From: Casuarina equisetifolia
Lineage: Eukaryota > Streptophyta > Magnoliopsida > Fagales > Casuarinaceae
Assembly: GCA_028551475.1 (NCBI GenBank)
Contig: CM052359.1
Coordinates: 16,803,583-16,867,582, forward strand
Length of the DNA stretch: 64,000 bases
Direction: 5' to 3'
Part shown: one piece after another, positions 47,869 through 58,848 of the stretch
Layout: each line of letters starts with the position of its first letter
Numbering within the stretch: position 1 is the first letter of the stretch
Made by a program: the position numbers and the translations under genes
Notes under the pieces: model-generated
Told to the model about the DNA's origin: nothing
The model's input: only the letters and a program-made list of their open reading frames with translations
Databases searched by the model: none

Positions 47869-50800
47869 ATGGCCGGAAACGATTGGATAAACAGCTATCT
47901 AGAAGCGATTCTGGACGTGGGTCCGGGGTTAGACGATGTCAAGTCCTCTCTGCTGCTCAGAGAGCGAGGCCACTTCAGCCCCACCCGCTACTTTGTCGAG
48001 GAGGTCATCACCGGCTTCGATGAGACCGATCTTCACCGCTCCTGGGTTCGGGTGTGTTCACACTTCTGAATTTCGCATATAAGCTTACGATTCTTTCTTT
48101 CAGTGACTGTCTTTATGTGTCTCTGTGATAACCGAGTTTCTTTGTTCTTCTATATATGCGACATGGCGTGTCACAGGCGGCGGCGACGAGGAGTCCTCAG
48201 GAGAGGAATACGAGGTTGGAGAATATGTGCTGGAGGATTTGGAACTTGGCTCGCCAGAAAAAGCAGGTTCCCCCCACCCGGCCCGCGGTCCCCTAAATCC
48301 ATGCCTTCTTTCTCGTTCATGTCGCTTCCGGGATTTAGTTGCCTTGCTTTCTGTGATTGAAAATTTTCTAGATTTGGAGTGACCTTCAGTTTGGTTGCAA
48401 CAAAAGCTTTTGATGCATATGAAATGAAGGTGAAGGTGCTCGATGGGTTTTATGCGCATATCTGTTGTATTTTATTTTATTTTATTTTTTTCCGGTAGTT
48501 AGCGGGCTTAGTAGGGTGATAAGAGTTTTTGATGCAGAAGTTTATGAACTAGCATTAGTTCTGATTGATTGATTGCTTACTGTTACCGATAGGGGTTTAA
48601 TTTTTGTTGTGATCTGATCCCCTTATGGTATTACGTTTTGTCAACTTTGTTCTCCTTTTTCGGAATCCCCAAGTGCCGACACCCAGCCTAACACAGATAG
48701 TCGTAGTCATCTTGAAGAAGTTAGTGTTCTATTTAAACTTGTAGGAGGGTAGGAAACCTAGAAATTTTTGTTGTGAACTTGGGATATCGTGTGCTATCGC
48801 AGAATAAAAGAATTGGTAACTGAGTAGTTTGATTTTTCGTCGATTTGTGGTTTTAGTGCTTCAGAGGAGTCTTGATTTGTAGTCCTATTTGTCTTAGTGG
48901 CCAATTATTACCTGGCCAGTCTTTCACAACTAAATATACTATGATTAAAAGTTAGATGGTCCTATTTTGAAGATCGTAACTGTGTATTTGGTTGATGAGT
49001 GAAAAATATTTAGCCCAAAGAAAACACATTATGGGAAAATATGAGTTCCCTATTTATTTGTAAAGAAAACTTCATGTTTTGGTGTCAGCTATTATTTTCT
49101 TTTCTGTAGCTCGAGGGAGAAGAAGCCCAGAGACTGGCTAAGCGTCGTCTTGAACGTGAGCGAGGCCGCAGGGAAGCAACTGCAGACATGTCAGAAGACT
49201 TATCGGAGGGAGAGAAGGGAGATGTAGTCAGTGATGTTTCAGCGCATGGTGGTGAGAGCAACAGAGGCAGATTGCCAAGAATTAGTTCTGCTGATGCAAT
49301 GGAAACATGGGCCAGTCAACAGAAAGGAAAAAAATTATACATAGTACTTATAAGGCATGGACTGAATTTTTTAACGCTTGCATTTTTCAAATTTGGCCTT
49401 CTACAGTGTTGTGAATGGAATAACTAGTGTTTCTTTATCACATTGTCATTAAAATTGCTTTCAGCTCCATTTTATGTACCTAATGAAAGAATATAACCGT
49501 TCTTCAACCTCAATTGTTTTGCCGCTGAAGGTAAATTAAAAGTTGCTAAGCATGCTGTAATGATCACTGACATAAATGAATTGCTCAATGTTGAGGTATA
49601 CGAACTTTGGTCGCTCCATTTTACAAAATTGTCTGTTATCATTTTTGACAACTAGTATCTGTGCAGCCTTCATGGTCTTGTAAGGGGTGAAAATATGGAG
49701 CTTGGTCGTGATTCTGATACTGGGGGTCAGGTAACTACATTTTTTTTAATATAATATTTGTAAGTTGCTCCTGATCCTATAATAGTTGTTTCTTTGGGGC
49801 TTTTATAAAGTGTACAATGTATAGGTGCTGATTTGATCGTGGTTTTATCCTTTTAGGTCAAGTACGTTGTTGAACTTGCTAGGGCCTTGGGCTCAATGCC
49901 AGGGGTGTATCGGGTCGATTTATTGACTAGACAAGTATCTTCACCAGAAGTAGATTGGAGTTATGGTGAACCCACAGAGATGCTGACTCAAAGAGACCCA
50001 GAAAGTTTTATGGATGATGTGGGGGAGAGCAGTGGTTCCTATATTATTCGTATACCATTTGGTCCAAAAGATAAATACATTCCCAAGGAACTTCTGTGGC
50101 CCTACATTCCTGAATTTGTTGATGGTGCACTAAACCATATAATACAGGTCTCCAAAGCTTTGGGTGAGCAGATTGGCGGTGGGCATCCAATCTGGCCTGC
50201 TGCTATTCATGGGCATTATGCAGATGCTGGTGACTCTGCCGCACTTCTATCTGGTGCCTTAAATGTGCCAATGCTTTTTACCGGCCACTCACTTGGCCGA
50301 GACAAGTTGGAACAACTTTTAAAGCAGGGCCGTTTATCCAGGGATGAGATAAACACAACATACAAAATTTGGCGTCGGATAGAGGCAGAGGAATTAACCC
50401 TTGATGCCTCTGAAATGGTGATAACTAGCACTAGACAGGAGATAGAGGAGCAATGGCGTTTGTATGATGGTTTTGATCCAGTGCTGGAGCGTAAACTACG
50501 GGCTAGGATCAAGCGTAATGTGAGCTGTTATGGCAGGTTCATGCCTCGCATGGCAGTAAGTATGGGTTATCTCTTATGCTCTGGTGGAACCAGTTGTTGC
50601 TTTTCTCGATTATGAAGTTGGTGAGTCAAAATTAACTGTTGTCAATGTTCTGAATGGACGCTGAGCTGTCTTTACAGTTGAGTTAAAGAAACAGATCCTT
50701 AGTGAATTGCCTCATATAGAAAATTCATGTAAAAACATGTGAACGTAGCTTGGAAAAATCTGGCTGGTCGCTTTGTCTGGTCAAATTACAAATGGTCTCT

Positions 50801-53700
50801 GGTAGACTGAAAAGCAGGTCCAAATTTGATTAGGCAGATGGGCAACATAGTTTACCATCCAATACAAAGTAATATTTAGCTTCTTGTACGTAAAAGGTTT
50901 CCTGTTCAAGTCATGTTATGCTAATTTTTCTATGTTAATTTCTTACTCATACTTCTGATTTTGTATGCCTCTGTAGCCAATTCCTCCTGGAATGGAGTTC
51001 CACCATATTGTTCCCCAGGATGGTGATATGGAGGGTGAGACAGAAGGAAATGAGGAACATCCTGCTTCTCCAGACCCACATATCTGGTCCGAGGTTCAAG
51101 TTATTCCTTTTTTGTTTAATGCTCCTCAACAGAATCCAAGATTTGCATAATGTGCTTAAGGCCAGGTTTTATGTTCGCATAGTTTATTTGGTGGCCAGAT
51201 TCATGTCAATCATTAAATTTCGATTTTGCAGATAATGCGCTTCTTTACCAATCCTCGCAAACCTATGATTCTTGCCCTTGCTAGACCAGACCCTAAGAAG
51301 AATATTACAACGTTGGTCAAAGCATTTGGAGAATGCCGACCACTCAGGGAGCTTGCTAACCTTGTATGTCAAATCACCTCATGAGACTTGTTTGGTGAAG
51401 AAATGCCAAATGGATTTGTTTCTAATTCAATTTTTCCTGCACCTTTCTTCCTCTCTTTAATATGCAGACACTAATTATGGGTAATCGTGATGGAATTGAT
51501 GAAATGCCAAGCACAAATTCTTCTGTTCTTCTCTCAGTGCTTAAGCTTATTGACAAGTTTGATCTCTATGGTCAAGTGGCATACCCCAAACACCACAAAC
51601 AATCTGACGTTCCTGACATTTATCGTCTAGCAGCAAAGACAAAGGTACTCCTTTTAGTTTATATATCTGATTCAGATTAGAGATCATATAGCCATAAGCT
51701 TTAATTAGAAAAGAAAATGACATGTCAGGGACATCCCACCTTCTAACCTTTACAGCATGATATCTGCTAAATATATGTTTGTTCTTTTGGCTCCTTCAAC
51801 CAAACTCATTGAAGTCCCGGGAACTACATATTATGCATCTCACAACTGCATGCTATTTTTATTTGATATCAACAATGACCAATTTTGTTCAACAATTTAG
51901 TTTATTAGAACTCTAAAGTAACATCTGTTTTTAATGTTATTTAGTCATCATATGCATTCTAAGATGATCAATGAGTTTCTTTCTAACTTTGGTATGCACT
52001 TTGATGGGGATGTACATGGATATGTTCCTTTTTTTTATCTTTTGGCTCAATTTTTCGATTCTGATTCAATTTTAATGCAGGGGGTTTTCATTAATCCAGC
52101 TTTCATTGAACCATTTGGACTTACTCTAATTGAGGTGCTTGCTTTCTAATTGTGAAGAATTTAGTTTCTATGGCTAATCATAGTTGAGAACCAATATAAC
52201 TTCTTCTCTTCTTTTGGAACAGGCAACTGCTTATGGTTTGCCAATTGTTGCCACCAAAAATGGAGGTCCTGTTGATATACATCGGGTAAGCCAATTCATT
52301 GGTTGTATTAGACGAATAGAGGAGGTTCCACCTAACTGTCCCAAGCTAATATAGAGTTAGACATTATGTAAGAGATTTCATTTTGCTGTTCCAAGGCTAA
52401 TGTAAGGTCTCTTCTCAGGTACTTGATAATGGTCTTCTTGTTGATCCCCATGATCAGCAGTCTATTGCAGATGCTCTTCTAAAGCTTGTGGCTGATAAGC
52501 AGCTTTGGGCAAGATGTCGTCAGAATGGTCTAAAAAATATTCACCTATTTTCTTGGCCAGAGCATTGCAAGACTTATCTATCTCGAATAGCTAGTTTCAG
52601 ACCAAGGCAGCCACATTGGCAAAGGAATGATGATGGAGATGAAAGTTCAGAATCAGAGTCACCGGGAGATTCCTTAAGAGATCTACAGGATATATCTTTG
52701 AACTTAAAACTTTCATTAGATGGGGAGAAGGGCGGGTCTGTTGGAAATGATAATTCTTTAGAATCTGAAGGAAATGCTACTGATAGAAGCAGCAAAATAG
52801 AGAATGCTGTTTTGACATGGTCGAAAGGCATTTCAAAGGATGCACGAAAGGCTGGATCTATAGAGAATGCTGGTAGATTTCCAGCATTGAGGAAGAGGAA
52901 ACATCTGTTTGTAATAGCTTTGGATTGTAATACTACAGATCTTCTCCAAACCATCAGAAAGATTTTTGAAGCTGCTGAAAAGGAAAGGAGTGAAGGCTCT
53001 ATAGGGTTCATATTATCAACATCCTTGACCATATCAGAGATACACTCATTGCTGGTCTCAGGGGGTTTGAGCCCTAATGATTTTGATGCTTTTATTTGCA
53101 ACAGTGGCAGTGACCTCTACTATTCATCTCTTAATCTGGAGGATGGCCCATTTGTGGTTGACTTTTATTACCACTCGCATATTGAATACCGTTGGGGTGG
53201 AGAAGGGCTGAGGAAGACTTTAGTTCGTTGGGCAGCTTCTGTCACTGATAAAAAGGCTGGGAGTGATCAACAGTTGGTTAATTCGGCTGAAAAACTGTCA
53301 ACCAACTATTGTTACGCTTTTAAAGTGCAAAACCCAGGAATGGTACATATTGGTTTTACTTGTTGGATTGCTGAATGAGAACAATTCATATCTTAAACTG
53401 AGGGTGAAACTATCATATGCTATTTATTATTCATAAAATGTCTCCAGCGGTTTCAAATTGATCATTATTTTCTTTTAATATTTAGGTGCCCCCTGTTAAG
53501 GAACTCAGGAAGTATCTGAGGATTCAAGCTCTACGTTGCCATGTTATTTATTGTCAAAACGGGACAAGGATCAATGTGATTCCGTTATTGGCATCACGTG
53601 CCCAAGCCCTCAGGTATTTCCTTTTCTTTTTGTTTGTTTTTATAGGTGGTGGAATATTTATATTATCTGAATGATATTGTACATTCTTATAACTTAGAAC

Positions 53701-53738
<38 letters not shown>

Positions 53739-54525
53739 AGAGTGATATTTCTTATGAATTTTCATGCCAATAAATCACTTGCTCAATGTTTGCATTAGTA
53801 ATGCACTGCAAACATGTCTTGTACTTAGCTATTAAACATGACATGTTTTGGTGTAAAGGTTCAGGTAATGTGAGTGGCCTGTCTTCCAATCTTGTTATAA
53901 GTTTCTTCCTTTGTTTCTGTGGAGTAATAGACACATTTTCTCACTTTCATTTATGTGAAAGCAAAGTTGACTAGCGAACTAGTTGCTTCGATTTGACAAT
54001 TGAATTGGCAACCGCCTGTTCTTTATTGGTTGAATCAACAATGTTTGGAGGTACTTGGGGATACCCATTTGGCAATGGAATTGGTCCAGTGCATGTTTCA
54101 TAGTTTTGATGTCTGAGCTTCTCCTCATGGCTGTTTTAACCCAAATATGTATCAAACTTCTGTAACGTCCTTGCTTAACATCCTTAACCAAAAGCTTGAA
54201 GTATCTTTTTCTTGGTATTTAATGACTCAACAACTCTTTCTTCAGGTATCTCTATGTTCGCTGGGGTGTGGAGTTGTCCAAGATGGTAGTTTTTGCTGGA
54301 GAATGTGGGGACACGGATTATGAAGAATTGCTTGGTGGGCAGCACAAAAGTGTAATATTAAAGGGAACCTGTAGCAGTGCCATCAACCAACTTCATGCTA
54401 ACAGAAGTTACCCACTTTCGGATGTCACGCCAGCTGACAGCTCAAATATTGTTCAGACAGCTGAAGAATGTGGGAATGATGATATCCGGGCTTCCCTTGA
54501 AAAGTTAGGACTTTTCAAGTCTTAG
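47869..54525 (+). CDS. SPS: Sucrose-phosphate synthase, family A type, 13 exons, about 1051 residues
   Basis: Makes sucrose-6-phosphate from UDP-glucose and fructose-6-phosphate in the cytosol. Exons: 47869-48051, 48177-48266, 49110-49354, 49667-49730, 49857-50555, 50977-51093, 51232-51363, 51468-51644, 52081-52134, 52223-52285, 52419-53342, 53486-53613, 54246-54525 (stop TAG). All junctions keep frame; all introns are GT-AG except intron 3 (GC-AG). The N-terminus [20 protein letters not shown] is typical of plant SPS. The regulatory phospho-serine context RISSAD lies at about residues 148-153, equivalent to spinach Ser158. The glycosyltransferase domain (about 170-660) has [20 protein letters not shown] and the retaining-GT E-x7-E motif in EPFGLTLIE (Glu579, Glu587). 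An acidic linker follows. The C-terminal phosphatase-like domain (about 770-1045) reads LDCNTTD where active phosphatases have a second Asp, so it is probably catalytically dead. Length matches the family; no stop or frameshift. Confidence 0.96.
49355..49666 (+). other. SPS intron 3 with GC donor
   Basis: Exon 3 ends CTTATAAG and the intron starts GCATGG; the acceptor is CTGTGCAG. Only this junction gives the conserved reading [14 protein letters not shown] across exons 3 and 4, with the Ser codon split AG/C. A GC-AG intron is a minor but recognised class processed by the major spliceosome. Confidence 0.85.
53699..53739 (+). repeat. CTTT microsatellite in SPS intron 12
   Basis: About ten uninterrupted CTTT units. 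Such tracts commonly vary in length between individuals. Confidence 0.9.
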
Positions 54526-55387
54526 TAGTAAAAGCTTTATAAGCAGTGCCCTCATAGCTATGAGGGCTTCCTTTGTATCTCATAAGCATATACCTTGTTC
54601 TTTAATCTTGTCCTGTGTGCTCCTTTCAAATCAAAAGCCATATCCTAAGCAACCTTTTGTCCTCTTCATAACATGCCAATTCTGAGTAAGAAGCCTACAC
54701 CACTCCTGTTTCTATGGCTCTCCTGTTTGTAATCATTGATGAGCAATTGAAGTTAAGCCTATTTGCCAGCTTTCTGGTAGCCACTTTTTCTTTTTGTTTT
54801 GCTTGTCTGCGTGTTTCCACAATTGACGTTAAAGGTCAACCCTTTTCTGTCCCTCTCTTATCCCCTTTGAACGCCTATTATCCCTGCAAAGAAAAAGCTC
54901 CCAAAGATTATAGCAAGCCCGCCGCTACCTGATCACAGTATTCTTTAAACTCATCTTCCCATGCTCCTGGAAGCCTTCTCAGTGCTAGTATAGTGGGATG
55001 GTGAATTTTGAATGTTTCTAGTAGTCTAGTCTTTGGCATTACGTTTGTGTTGGATATTGGGTGTCAAAACCAAAATGTTTTTTCTTGAATTTACATTGAA
55101 CCTTAACTCTTGCTTAACAGGAACCCAAAATCTTGCTTTCAAAAAGTACTAAAATTTCTTTTTATGAGCTTTGAATCATTTGTGAAAACTTGGCTGCTAA
55201 AATTACGTTTGTGTTTGATATTGGTCTTCTTGTGCCTACTTTCTTATCTATCTTCACCCGTAGAGGGGAGAATTTTTTTTTTTTCAAAGAAACAATCGAT
55301 GTGGTCAACAAACTTTGGTACCAATTTTTATGGGATCAAGAAATGGACAAGAAAGAAGAATAAAACTTCAAGTGGACATGTCAAACA
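54526..55387 (+). other. SPS 3' flank up to the Athila-like remnant
   Basis: Presumed 3' UTR and downstream sequence. It includes a 20-bp perfect palindrome at 54548-54567. The open frames at 54714-54932 and 55110-55433 have no recognisable content. The last 22 bases (about 55366-55387) are an inverted scrap of Athila-like LTR. Confidence 0.55.
54548..54567. repeat. Perfect 20-bp palindrome in the SPS 3' region
   Basis: GCCCTCATAGCTATGAGGGC equals its own reverse complement, 23 bases after the stop codon. In RNA it could form a short stem with little loop, or allow dimerisation; no function is known to me. Confidence 0.9.
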
Positions 55388-55410
55388 AGTTTTTAGTGCC
55401 GTTGTTAAGG
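55388..55410 (+). other. Decayed tRNA-Asp primer site
   Basis: TAGTGCCGTTGTTAAGGA compares with TGGTGCCGTTGCCGGGGA at 8081-8098 (- strand): four changes but the same position relative to the leader. Confidence 0.65.
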
Positions 55411-56585
55411 ATTGGTTGTTTATTGTTAATTAATATTAATACCGAATAGCTTCTAAGTTTAATTTAGTATTTTTTTTATTATAAAAAAAATCATTTTTTA
55501 ATTATTTAAAAAACAAAAAGAGAAAAGAATCATTTTTTTTAGGTTTTATTTTTTATTTTGCTTTATAATTACATTCTTTTCCTTTAAGAAAAAAAAAAAA
55601 GAGAAATTTTTTTTCCTTTTAAATTGCTATCGCTAAAAAATTGAGCAACAAGGATGGAGGGAAATGATAGTACATGTAGACTTTTAAAAGAATGTGCTAC
55701 ACTAATATTTGGAGTACCACATCAAGTATTAAGAGGCTTGCAAGTCATGCAAAACATTTTGAGATCAAACCAACACTTATTTAGATGTTTCAAAACTCAT
55801 TGCAACTTTGTGGGCTACCAAACAAGGATATGAATGCTCACATATGTAATATGATTAGATATAATGGAGTCATAGATAATGCTATTAGGTTAAAGCTATT
55901 TTCATTTTCTCTTAGAGATAAAGCTAAAAATTGGTTCTCTTATTTTTCTGCAGAATCAATCACTACAAGGAATGATTTGGCTCATAAATTTCTTGGTAAG
56001 TTCTTTCCTCTTGTGAAATTTGCAAAAGTGTATAACGATATTATTACTTTTATGCAAATAGACAATGAATCATTGTATGAAGCTTAGGAATGATTTAAGG
56101 AACTTTTGAAGAGATGTCCATATCATGGACTACCCATAGGGTTACAAGTACAAACTTTTTATAATGGGTCTATTATAAATCTCTATTTTATAATTGATGC
56201 AGCTATAGGAGGGGCCTTGCATAACAAAACACCAGAAGAGGCATATGACCTTTTAAAGGAGATGACATTCAATAGCTATCAATAGTCTAATAAGAGGTTA
56301 CCAATGCATCAAGCAAGTGGAGTCCATGAAATAGATATCTTCACTGCAATGTGCACACATTTGAAAGTGCTCAATAAGAAGATAAACAACCTAAGTACTC
56401 CAGTTGTGAGAATTCAAAGTAGAGAACATGAATTTAGTGGTGGAGGATATGCAAGCATGGAATGTAAAGTAGGTAACCCTTATACTTAATATAATGAATA
56501 TGCTAATTTTGTCGAGATTTTGAATAGGTCACACAATGATCCTTACTCCAACGTGTACAATATGAGATGGGACAGCTATCAAAAG

Positions 56586-56703
56586 TGTTAGGAATGTAGG
56601 CCAGTGAAAAAACCTTGAACAAGGCATTCTTAGAGGGGCCAACACATACTAATAAGGTGCAGTTCACCTAGTGCCTTACTGATGTGGGATTGGTTCACTA
56701 ACA
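56586..56703 (-). repeat. TRIM 3' terminal repeat
   Basis: Starts TGTTAGGAATGTAGG and ends TTCACTAACA on the + strand. On the - strand it holds AATCCCACATCAGTAAGG, one change from the intact motif in the other repeat. Confidence 0.9.
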
Positions 56704-56811
56704 CTCCCTGGCAGTCCCACAAGTTGGGCTTTCCTGTTGGGAGGGGGACCAAGTCCAGAAGAAAGAGAAGAAACCACATCAAGGTAGGCAAGACCTAAAG
56801 CTCTGATACCA

Positions 56812-56930
56812 TGTTAGGAATGTAGGCCCGTGAAAAAACCTTGAACAAGGCATTCTTAGAGGGGCCAACACATACTAATAAGGTGCAGTTCACCCAGGTG
56901 CCTTACCGATGTGGGATTGGTTCACTAACA
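56812..56930 (-). repeat. TRIM 5' terminal repeat
   Basis: Matches 56586-56703 and lies directly beside the primer site. On the - strand it contains ATCCCACATCGG, which includes a perfect match to the plant snRNA upstream element RTCCCACATCG. Confidence 0.9.
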
Positions 56931-57287
56931 AAAAGTTTTCATAAAATAACCCAAAATGAGATGAGATTGCCATTAATACTTAAGCAAAGAGAAGAGGAGA
57001 AGCCTAATTTAAAAGACATGGTCGTCAAGATGATATAGAAAAATGAAACAAGATTTTAGAAACAAGAAGCTTTAATCAAAAAATTAGAGGTGCAAATGGA
57101 TTAGTTGATCAATATGATCTTAGAGAAAGAGGAGAGACTTTTGCTTAGTGATATGGAGAAAAGCCCTATAGATACCACAGAGGCAATGACCTTAACAAGT
57201 GGCAAGCAAATGGGAGAAGATGATGTTGAGGAGAAGATTGTCAATGATACATATCATGATGTCAACATACAACTCAAGAGAGAGGCA

Positions 57288-58065
57288 ATGAATTCAAGGT
57301 TTTCTTAAAGACAAGACAAAAAAGGTGAGAAACTTCTTATTTTTTTATTCAAAATGCCTTGTTTAATTCTTATTATTATTCTCCTTATTATTTCATTATG
57401 TTTTAGTTTACTTTTGTTAGAGTTATGATGTAACATAATTATGATTGTATGAATCTTATAATTATTTTTACAAGATATTTTGTTTATGTGAAGTTACATG
57501 TTACTGTGTTTAATGCTTTTAAGTGATTAGTATGATCTAATTCGCATGTCTAAGACCAATAAGAGATGATATGCAGTTGCTTCTTATAATGTGTAACCAT
57601 AAATTATATATAGATATTGATATACTATATTGTTTGTGTGACTTTTGGTATAAACTGAGAATATTCATAGATCCTAATGCATTTGGTTTATTTCAATTCA
57701 CATATAAAGATATAGTGAATTAATAAGTTAAATAGGTTTGCTCTATCTAGACATGAATAGTGAATAAATTAGGAGATTTCGCCATCACATGAGTATTATC
57801 ACTTTTGCAGGCATAAATAATTGAAATTTATATCTAGTAGTTATGGTGAAATCATATGTTGTAACATGTTTCATGTATTTAGTTTTCTTAAATTTAGTTA
57901 GTTAATCTATCATCTATTATTTGGATTTGTTAGATAAACTTTAGGAGTTATTCATCATTAGTAATTAATTGGTTTAGTAATCACCACTCTTTATGGGACA
58001 ATATCTTTCTCATCATTATATTATTTGTTCGACATGTTCACTTGCATTTAGAATTTCACCGAATA
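57288..58065 (+). repeat. Athila-like LTR fragment (3' portion)
   Basis: Homologous to about 26480-27276 of the solo LTR, starting at the shared word GAATTCAAGG, where gag is fused to it, and ending TTTCACCGAATA (CA changed to TA). Confidence 0.88.
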
Positions 58066-58278
58066 AGTTTTAACTAATAACCTTTTTGAAAAACTAAAAA
58101 CTAAAAATTAAAAATAAAAAATGTTTGTTTTAGTTATGTTACGCCTTTTCAATGGGAAAACCGCTCACATGGAACAATGTTTATGTCCTTTAAATGGCCT
58201 AAAATGAAAACAAGTACACAAGATGGAATCAGAAGACAAAGGGACTAGATTGACCTTTGAATTTATTCAAATATGATA
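58066..58278. other. Short AT-rich spacer, nothing recognised
   Basis: Contains A-rich tandem-like words (AAAAACTAAAAACTAAAAATT) and no gene. Confidence 0.6.
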
Positions 58279-58613
58279 TGTTGGCCCAAAAGTCTTCTTC
58301 CTTTGCCCCAAAGTCTTCTTCTCCTATCACATAGTTTGCAAGTCTTTTCCTCTAGCACACGGCTTGCAAGTCTCCTCCTCTGGCACACAATCTACAACAC
58401 AATAGAGAAGCAAAAGTCTTCCACACATAACTCTTCTCTCACAGCATCATTGAGCTTCCTTCCTTCTTTTCTCTATATATAGAATCACTTTGTAAACTAA
58501 AATTTCTAACGTGGGAATGATTCTCCCATTGTAATTTGTTTCTATTAAAAAGGTTTTTTCTTATTTATCAATAAAACAAGCCTTTACCCATAAATGTTTC
58601 TTTTTTACCAACA
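58279..58613 (+). repeat. 5' LTR of copia-D
   Basis: From TGTTGGCCCAAAAG to TTTTACCAACA, with a TATA-like CTATATATAG (58473-58482) about 195 bases in. The borders are deduced from the terminal motifs and the primer site 8 bases downstream; the 3' LTR is not in the window. Confidence 0.7.
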
Positions 58614-58621
58614 TTTTTACA

Positions 58622-58634
58622 TGGCATCGAGAGC
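58622..58634 (+). other. Primer binding site of copia-D
   Basis: TGGCATCGAGAGC is close to the copia site TGGTATCAGAGC. Confidence 0.65.
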
Positions 58635-58848
58635 TCAAGTTTAAAACCCTGTGTTTTTTCTTTGTTTTCTTTTGATTCTAAAGAAATGCTTCCACTCAAA
58701 CTATACTAGTCTTTTTTCCAATCTTTTCTCTTTATTTTTTTAGTAACTTTAACAATCCAGTGAAGACAATGATCCAAATGACACTGTCTCTTGTTCCTTA
58801 GTCATAATCAACAATGTTTCGCTCCTTAATGTGAATGATGCCATAAGT

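Larger units (their letters stand above)
56586..56930 (-). mobile_element. TRIM (terminal-repeat retrotransposon in miniature), 345 bp
   Basis: Direct terminal repeats of 118 and 119 bases (56586-56703 and 56812-56930), TG...CA, flank a 108-base core. The core carries on the - strand a primer site TGGTATCAGAGCTTTAG next to the right repeat and a purine-rich tract CCAGGGAG next to the left repeat. The target duplication AAAAG is exact (56581-56585 and 56931-56935). No coding capacity: it would depend on enzymes supplied in trans, as known for TRIMs. The two repeats differ by about five changes. Confidence 0.93.
55636..57285 (+). pseudogene. Athila-like gag remnant, interrupted by a TRIM
   Basis: Reads NSLQLCGLPNKDMNAHICNM, GVIDNAIRLKLFSFSLRDKA, LGKFFPLVKFAKVYNDIITF, MQIDNESLYEA, then stops and LLKRCPYHGLP, GGALHNKTPEEAYDL. 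The zinc knuckle is lost (HEFSGGGYASMEC where CDHCGGGHASIEC stands in the - strand copy). After the TRIM the reading goes on with EEEKPNLKDMVVKMI and AMTLTSGKQ, the region just before protease. Pseudogene. Confidence 0.85.
55388..58065 (+). mobile_element. Athila-like deletion derivative: primer site, gag, then LTR fragment
   Basis: The left end has the decayed primer region TTAGTGCCGTTGTTAAGGA and leader sequence matching (inverted) 7990-8104. Gag follows (55636-57285), and then, without protease, RT, RNase H or integrase, an LTR fragment ending TTTCACCGAATA. Most of the 5' LTR is missing. The gag is hit by a TRIM at 56586. Same family as 264-9517, opposite strand. Confidence 0.85.

Noticed and set aside
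48100-48459. 119-codon open frame on the - strand over SPS exon 2
   Set aside because: It is antisense to a well-supported exon and follows its codon structure; no domain.
52574-53101. 175-codon open frame on the - strand over SPS exon 11
   Set aside because: Shadow of the large coding exon; no recognisable protein.
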